Positions 7,915-10,430 of a DNA stretch of 10,430 nt are shown in pieces. The notes below the pieces were generated by a model. It did not search any database. It worked only from the letters and a program-made list of their open reading frames with translations, and had not been told where the DNA came from. The first letter of the stretch is position 1; each line of letters opens with the position of its first letter. Source of the stretch: Phycisphaerae bacterium (GTDB lineage Bacteria > Planctomycetota > Phycisphaerae > SM23-33); NCBI GenBank assembly GCA_030610965.1, contig JAUWQU010000051.1:1-10430 (forward strand), in the 5' to 3' direction. Made by a program: the position numbers and the translations under genes.

Positions 7915-8008
7915 GATCGGCCCTTCCCGGTTTTGTATAGGCGCCCAAAGTTGTTCCGTCGCGCCGCACGCCGGCGCTCCACAGGGCTTGAACTGGCCAG
8001 CCACTCAT
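7915..8008. other. 94-nt spacer between the BatA-type and VWA/GATase1-like genes
   Basis: This spacer separates the TAG of the upstream gene (8009-8011) from the ATG at 7914. I see no convincing -35/-10 pair, no terminator hairpin with a U tract and no riboswitch-like structure. An in-frame GTG at 8004 would extend the downstream protein by 30 residues (MAGQFKPCG...), but it has no evident ribosome site and the extension looks non-coding. An ATG immediately after the stop (8008) opens only a 27-codon frame. The downstream end carries the ribosome site described separately. Confidence 0.6.
7922..7927 (-). promoter_or_regulatory. Shine-Dalgarno that fixes the start of the VWA/GATase1-like gene
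   Basis: GGAAGG, within a GGGAAGGG run, lies 7 nt upstream of the ATG at 7914. This is the main reason for preferring that ATG over the in-frame GTG at 8004, which would otherwise give a longer reading frame. Confidence 0.75.
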
Positions 8009-10165
8009 CTAAACATCCTCCTTCGGACCCGGCGCTCGCTTGAACAACCACTCAGCAAGAAGCCCCTCGACAACCAGAAACGCAAGCCCCGCCAGAATCA
8101 AGGCAAACCAAAGGGATCGTGTTGTTCGGGTTTCTTCGATGCCTGCAAGCAGGTCCGACTCAGAACGTATTACCCGCACGCCTGTGCCGTCCAGGCTGCG
8201 GGCCGCATCGGGAATCGACAGGCATTTCACGGTCGATTCCCGCGTGTCGACATTGACCGCGACCGGCAGACCCGCGGCCTGCAGGCTCACACGGGCCAGG
8301 TAGAAACCGGCTTCCCGGGCCGTCTCGAGCACCGCCACGTATTGGTTTCGGTACTCTCGGACGGGAACCCTGAACGTGTCTCCCGACGGGGTGTCAAAGA
8401 CAGCATCCGTGGCGTCAGGCTGATCCACATAGGAAAGGGACAGCGAATCGCCGACCAGCCGCGGCGTCTCAAACTCACGCGCGGTCAGATAAGTCACCAT
8501 CTGCTGCAGGAGCATGGGAAAAACAGGCGTAACCGCCATGTTGTTCCAGGCGGGACCGGCGGAGGTCGTGAACATGAAGACGTGGCCACGGCCCATGGCG
8601 TGCTCGAGGAGCACCGGCGTATCGCTGCCCGCAAGGGACAGCACCTTCAGGCTGGTCGCGGAGGGCTTTACCCGCAACAGCCTGTGAAAACGGGTCTCGC
8701 TGAGCAGGTCCTCCGGGAGAGACAAGAGCGGACGGCAGACCGGGTGATCCGATATCGTCGGGTCCAGCGGACACCCCACACCCATCGCGTCACTGGTACC
8801 CATCGTCTCCCCGATCACGGCCGGAAGCAGCGGGGTCTTCTCCAGCGCCGACCGTTCGTTCCAGACATCCGCCTTCACATAGTCGCCGGCAAACCAGATC
8901 AAGCCCTTCCCTGCCCTGACATATTCCTCAAACGCGCGCGCCTGCTCAACGGTGATGTCGGGAACATCAGCGATAATCACAACATCAAAGTTTTTCAAAT
9001 CCTGCGAAGGGAGGTCGATCCACGAGACCGTCTGGACTTCGAGATCATCCTGTCCCCTGGCGTTGCCGCGTGCGTGCAAAGCGGCGGCGATCAATCCCCC
9101 CGAGCTGTCACCTCCACCCGGGGAACCGTCAACGCAAAGGACGGATACCCGGTCGCGGATCACGACTACGGCCCGACGCAAGTTGTCCACCAACAGCGCG
9201 TCTTCGCCAAGCTCTGCCGTGATGCGCACAGGTCCGGGATCGCGGAAAGGAATGAAAAGGGAGACCGTCTCAGAAGTTCCCGGAGCAATCGAGGGGATGG
9301 TTTTGACGTCCACGCTGATGCTATTGACCAGGCCGCTGACCCTGACGTCCCGGGCCACCGTTAATCCCGCGTTGCGTACGGTCGCACGATAACGCGCAAC
9401 GGTGCCTTTGCGAAGTACGCCGGACACCAGTTCAAGTTCGGTAATCGCCAGGTTCTCGGGCTCGCCCTCGATCGGAACAACAAAGACAGATGCGCTGCGG
9501 GCCAGATCTTCAAAGGAGTCACGAAGCCATAGGGACGGCTGCCGCCAGTCCTGTTCCTGCAGGTCTGTGACGATGTGGACCTCTTTCTGCGGGGCCTCCA
9601 TGCCGTCTGCCAGCTCCTTGAGCCGCTTGGGAACGCTGTCCAGGTCCAGGGATTCCGCCGTCTGCCGTTGCCGGGAAAGGAGTTCGCCGAAACCTTCGGG
9701 ATCAAACGCGGTGTTGTGGGCGACAACCCTGTGCTCACCTGCCAGAAGAACGAGGCAAACCGGATCGCCCCGCCGGATCGTCCCCGCGATCGCTTCAACT
9801 TTCTCGATCGCTCGCTCGAAACGGGTGCGGGTGCCGTCGCTGTGCTGCATGCTGTAAGAGGCGTCCAGAGCAATAATGACGCCCGCGCGGCGCTCTCCCA
9901 ATCCAGAAGCCAACGCGCTTTCCGGTTTGCTGATCGAGGGCCTGGCAATGGCCAACACCACGAGGATGAGTGCAAGACACCTGAGCGCAAGCAGCAGCAG
10001 ATCCCTGAGCCGCAACTGTCTCGAGCGGACACGCACCGTCCGGTTCAGGAACTGCATCGCCGCCCAGTCCGTCCGCTTGACCTGGTAGCGGTTGAGCAGG
10101 TGCGCCAGAATCGGCAGCGCAATCCCGAGCGCCCCCAGCAGAAGCCATGGGCTCATGAAACTCAT
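8009..10165 (-). CDS. BatA-type membrane protein: BatA N-terminal domain, VWA, CARDB-like and GATase1-like domains
   Basis: This 718-residue protein has the aerotolerance BatA N-terminal signature: a first membrane helix ending in HLLNR (about 6-24), a basic loop with a Trp (25-53), and a second helix ending VVLAIARP (54-76). A VWA domain follows (about 95-235) with MIDAS residues D101-A-S103-Y-S105 and VHIVTDLQ (D201). The usual MIDAS threonine is not obvious. An Ig/CARDB-like stretch (about 238-335) starts NLAITELEL and contains NAGL. From 338 (SVLCVDGSPGGG) to about 560 there is a class I glutamine amidotransferase-like fold with FDVVIIADV, an HP motif (474-475) and GRGHVFMFTTSAG...WNN. 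After another beta-rich segment, a C-terminal helix (684-703) ends the chain with EWLFKR. The basic loop and tail place the bulk of the protein outside the inner membrane. The start overlaps the DUF58 stop and has a strong AGGAG. This architecture is common in planctomycete-type BatA proteins and longer than the compact BatA of Bacteroides. Its biochemical role is unknown; it is probably part of a MoxR-linked complex. I see no frameshift. Confidence 0.92.
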   Translation of the reverse strand: MSFMSPWLLLGALGIALPILAHLLNRYQVKRTDWAAMQFLNRTVRVRSRQLRLRDLLLLALRCLALILVVLAIARPSISKPESALASGLGERRAGVIIALDASYSMQHSDGTRTRFERAIEKVEAIAGTIRRGDPVCLVLLAGEHRVVAHNTAFDPEGFGELLSRQRQTAESLDLDSVPKRLKELADGMEAPQKEVHIVTDLQEQDWRQPSLWLRDSFEDLARSASVFVVPIEGEPENLAITELELVSGVLRKGTVARYRATVRNAGLTVARDVRVSGLVNSISVDVKTIPSIAPGTSETVSLFIPFRDPGPVRITAELGEDALLVDNLRRAVVVIRDRVSVLCVDGSPGGGDSSGGLIAAALHARGNARGQDDLEVQTVSWIDLPSQDLKNFDVVIIADVPDITVEQARAFEEYVRAGKGLIWFAGDYVKADVWNERSALEKTPLLPAVIGETMGTSDAMGVGCPLDPTISDHPVCRPLLSLPEDLLSETRFHRLLRVKPSATSLKVLSLAGSDTPVLLEHAMGRGHVFMFTTSAGPAWNNMAVTPVFPMLLQQMVTYLTAREFETPRLVGDSLSLSYVDQPDATDAVFDTPSGDTFRVPVREYRNQYVAVLETAREAGFYLARVSLQAAGLPVAVNVDTRESTVKCLSIPDAARSLDGTGVRVIRSESDLLAGIEETRTTRSLWFALILAGLAFLVVEGLLAEWLFKRAPGPKEDV

Positions 10166-10430
10166 AGACGGGCTCCTGCTGATGGGCCGTTCAAGGTTGA
10201 TTGGCGCCGGAAGAAGAACTCACTCAGTACCGCGTCAAGCGGGCGGGAGGTGTCGACGGCCGTGTAGTCGACGTGGCTTCCCACGCAGCCGTGGCGAAGT
10301 GCATCCAGGTAGGCATTGAAGGAAGCCAGGTAGTCCTGGCGAATCCTCTCGGGCTGCGTGGTCAGCGGCAGTTCCTCTTCGAGACCCTCAAAACGCCACG
10401 TGCCCTTGAACGGGAACTCGATTTCGTATG
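10162..10430 (-). CDS. DUF58 family protein, C-terminal 89 residues (5' end outside window)
   Basis: This is the C-terminal end of a DUF58 protein, entering from the right edge and ending in TGA. The visible part reads EFPFKGTWRFEGLEEELPL, then a helix ending YLDALRHGC, then VDYTAVDTSRPLDAVLSEFF and a short polar tail. The EFPF...RFEG segment, the helix before R.GC, and VDY..VDTS.PLD.VLS are the usual closing elements of DUF58 proteins (VWA-like fold). DUF58 proteins are normally encoded directly after a MoxR AAA+ ATPase and before BatA-type genes, and are thought to act in the cytoplasm on MoxR-dependent maturation of membrane or periplasmic clients; no single substrate is established for this lineage. 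The TGA overlaps the next start as ATGA, implying translational coupling. The VWA-like core and any metal-site residues lie outside the window, so activity cannot be judged. Confidence 0.9.
   Translation of the reverse strand, partial: YEIEFPFKGTWRFEGLEEELPLTTQPERIRQDYLASFNAYLDALRHGCVGSHVDYTAVDTSRPLDAVLSEFFFRRQSTLNGPSAGARL
10173..10177 (-). promoter_or_regulatory. Shine-Dalgarno for the BatA-type gene
   Basis: AGGAG lies 7 nt upstream of the ATG at 10165, inside the 3' end of the DUF58 gene. It selects this ATG over the in-frame ATG three codons later (10156) and would allow independent initiation as well as coupling through the ATGA overlap. Confidence 0.8.

Noticed and set aside
7915..8004. 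GTG at 8004 as start of the VWA/GATase1-like gene
   Set aside because: It lacks a ribosome site and adds 30 residues unlike a BatA/VWA N-terminus, while the ATG at 7914 has GGAAGG at 7 nt and leads directly into the first membrane helix.
7925..8008. 27-codon frame starting immediately after the BatA-type stop
   Set aside because: The predicted peptide has no recognisable features, and no independent ribosome site is evident.
6001..9364. Plus-strand open frames of 402 and 483 codons (6001-7209 and 7913-9364)
   Set aside because: They are antisense to the two VWA genes, whose domains and motifs are clear on the minus strand. The plus-strand translations have no coherent family features.

Overview
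The window is about 62% G+C by eye and fully coding. It holds one co-directional cluster of five genes, all read on the minus strand (right to left), with no RNA gene, mobile element or CRISPR array. In transcription order these are: (1) the C-terminal end of a DUF58 protein (10162-10430, cut by the right edge); (2) a 718-residue BatA-type membrane protein with a VWA domain and a GATase1-like domain (8009-10165); (3) a 790-residue VWA/GATase1-like membrane protein (5542-7914); (4) a 1524-residue membrane-anchored DUF4175-like protein with a very long helical C-terminal part (917-5491); (5) a secreted prenyltransferase/squalene-cyclase-like alpha-alpha toroid protein (1-920, cut by the left edge). 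Stops and starts overlap as ATGA at the first and last junctions. The other two gaps are 94 and 50 nt, so a single operon is likely.

DUF58, BatA-type, VWA/GATase1-like, DUF4175-like and PT/SO-repeat genes in this order are characteristic of the Planctomycetota and related PVC-type lineages (Lentisphaerota, Kiritimatiellota, Verrucomicrobiota and similar uncultured groups). That placement is inferred from gene families and G+C, not from a marker gene. A MoxR-type AAA+ ATPase would be expected just beyond the right edge, upstream of DUF58.

Topology suggests how the parts fit. DUF58 has no visible membrane segment and is probably cytoplasmic. In both VWA proteins an Arg/Lys-rich loop lies between the two N-terminal membrane helices, and the C-terminal helix is followed by a basic tail. 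By the positive-inside rule this puts the VWA, Ig-like and GATase1-like domains outside the inner membrane. The DUF4175-like protein, with three N-terminal helices, would place its Ig-like part and about 1000 helical residues in the same compartment. The toroid protein has an export signal. The picture is an inner-membrane/periplasmic assembly served by a cytoplasmic MoxR/DUF58 module. Its substrate is unknown.

The least-described items are: six degenerate copies of a 30-residue helical motif spaced 115-143 residues apart in the 1524-residue protein; two adjacent short tandem repeat arrays inside the 5' end of the toroid gene, just after a start codon that overlaps the previous stop; and the parallel domain architecture of the two VWA/GATase1-like proteins, with one clear and one less clear metal site.
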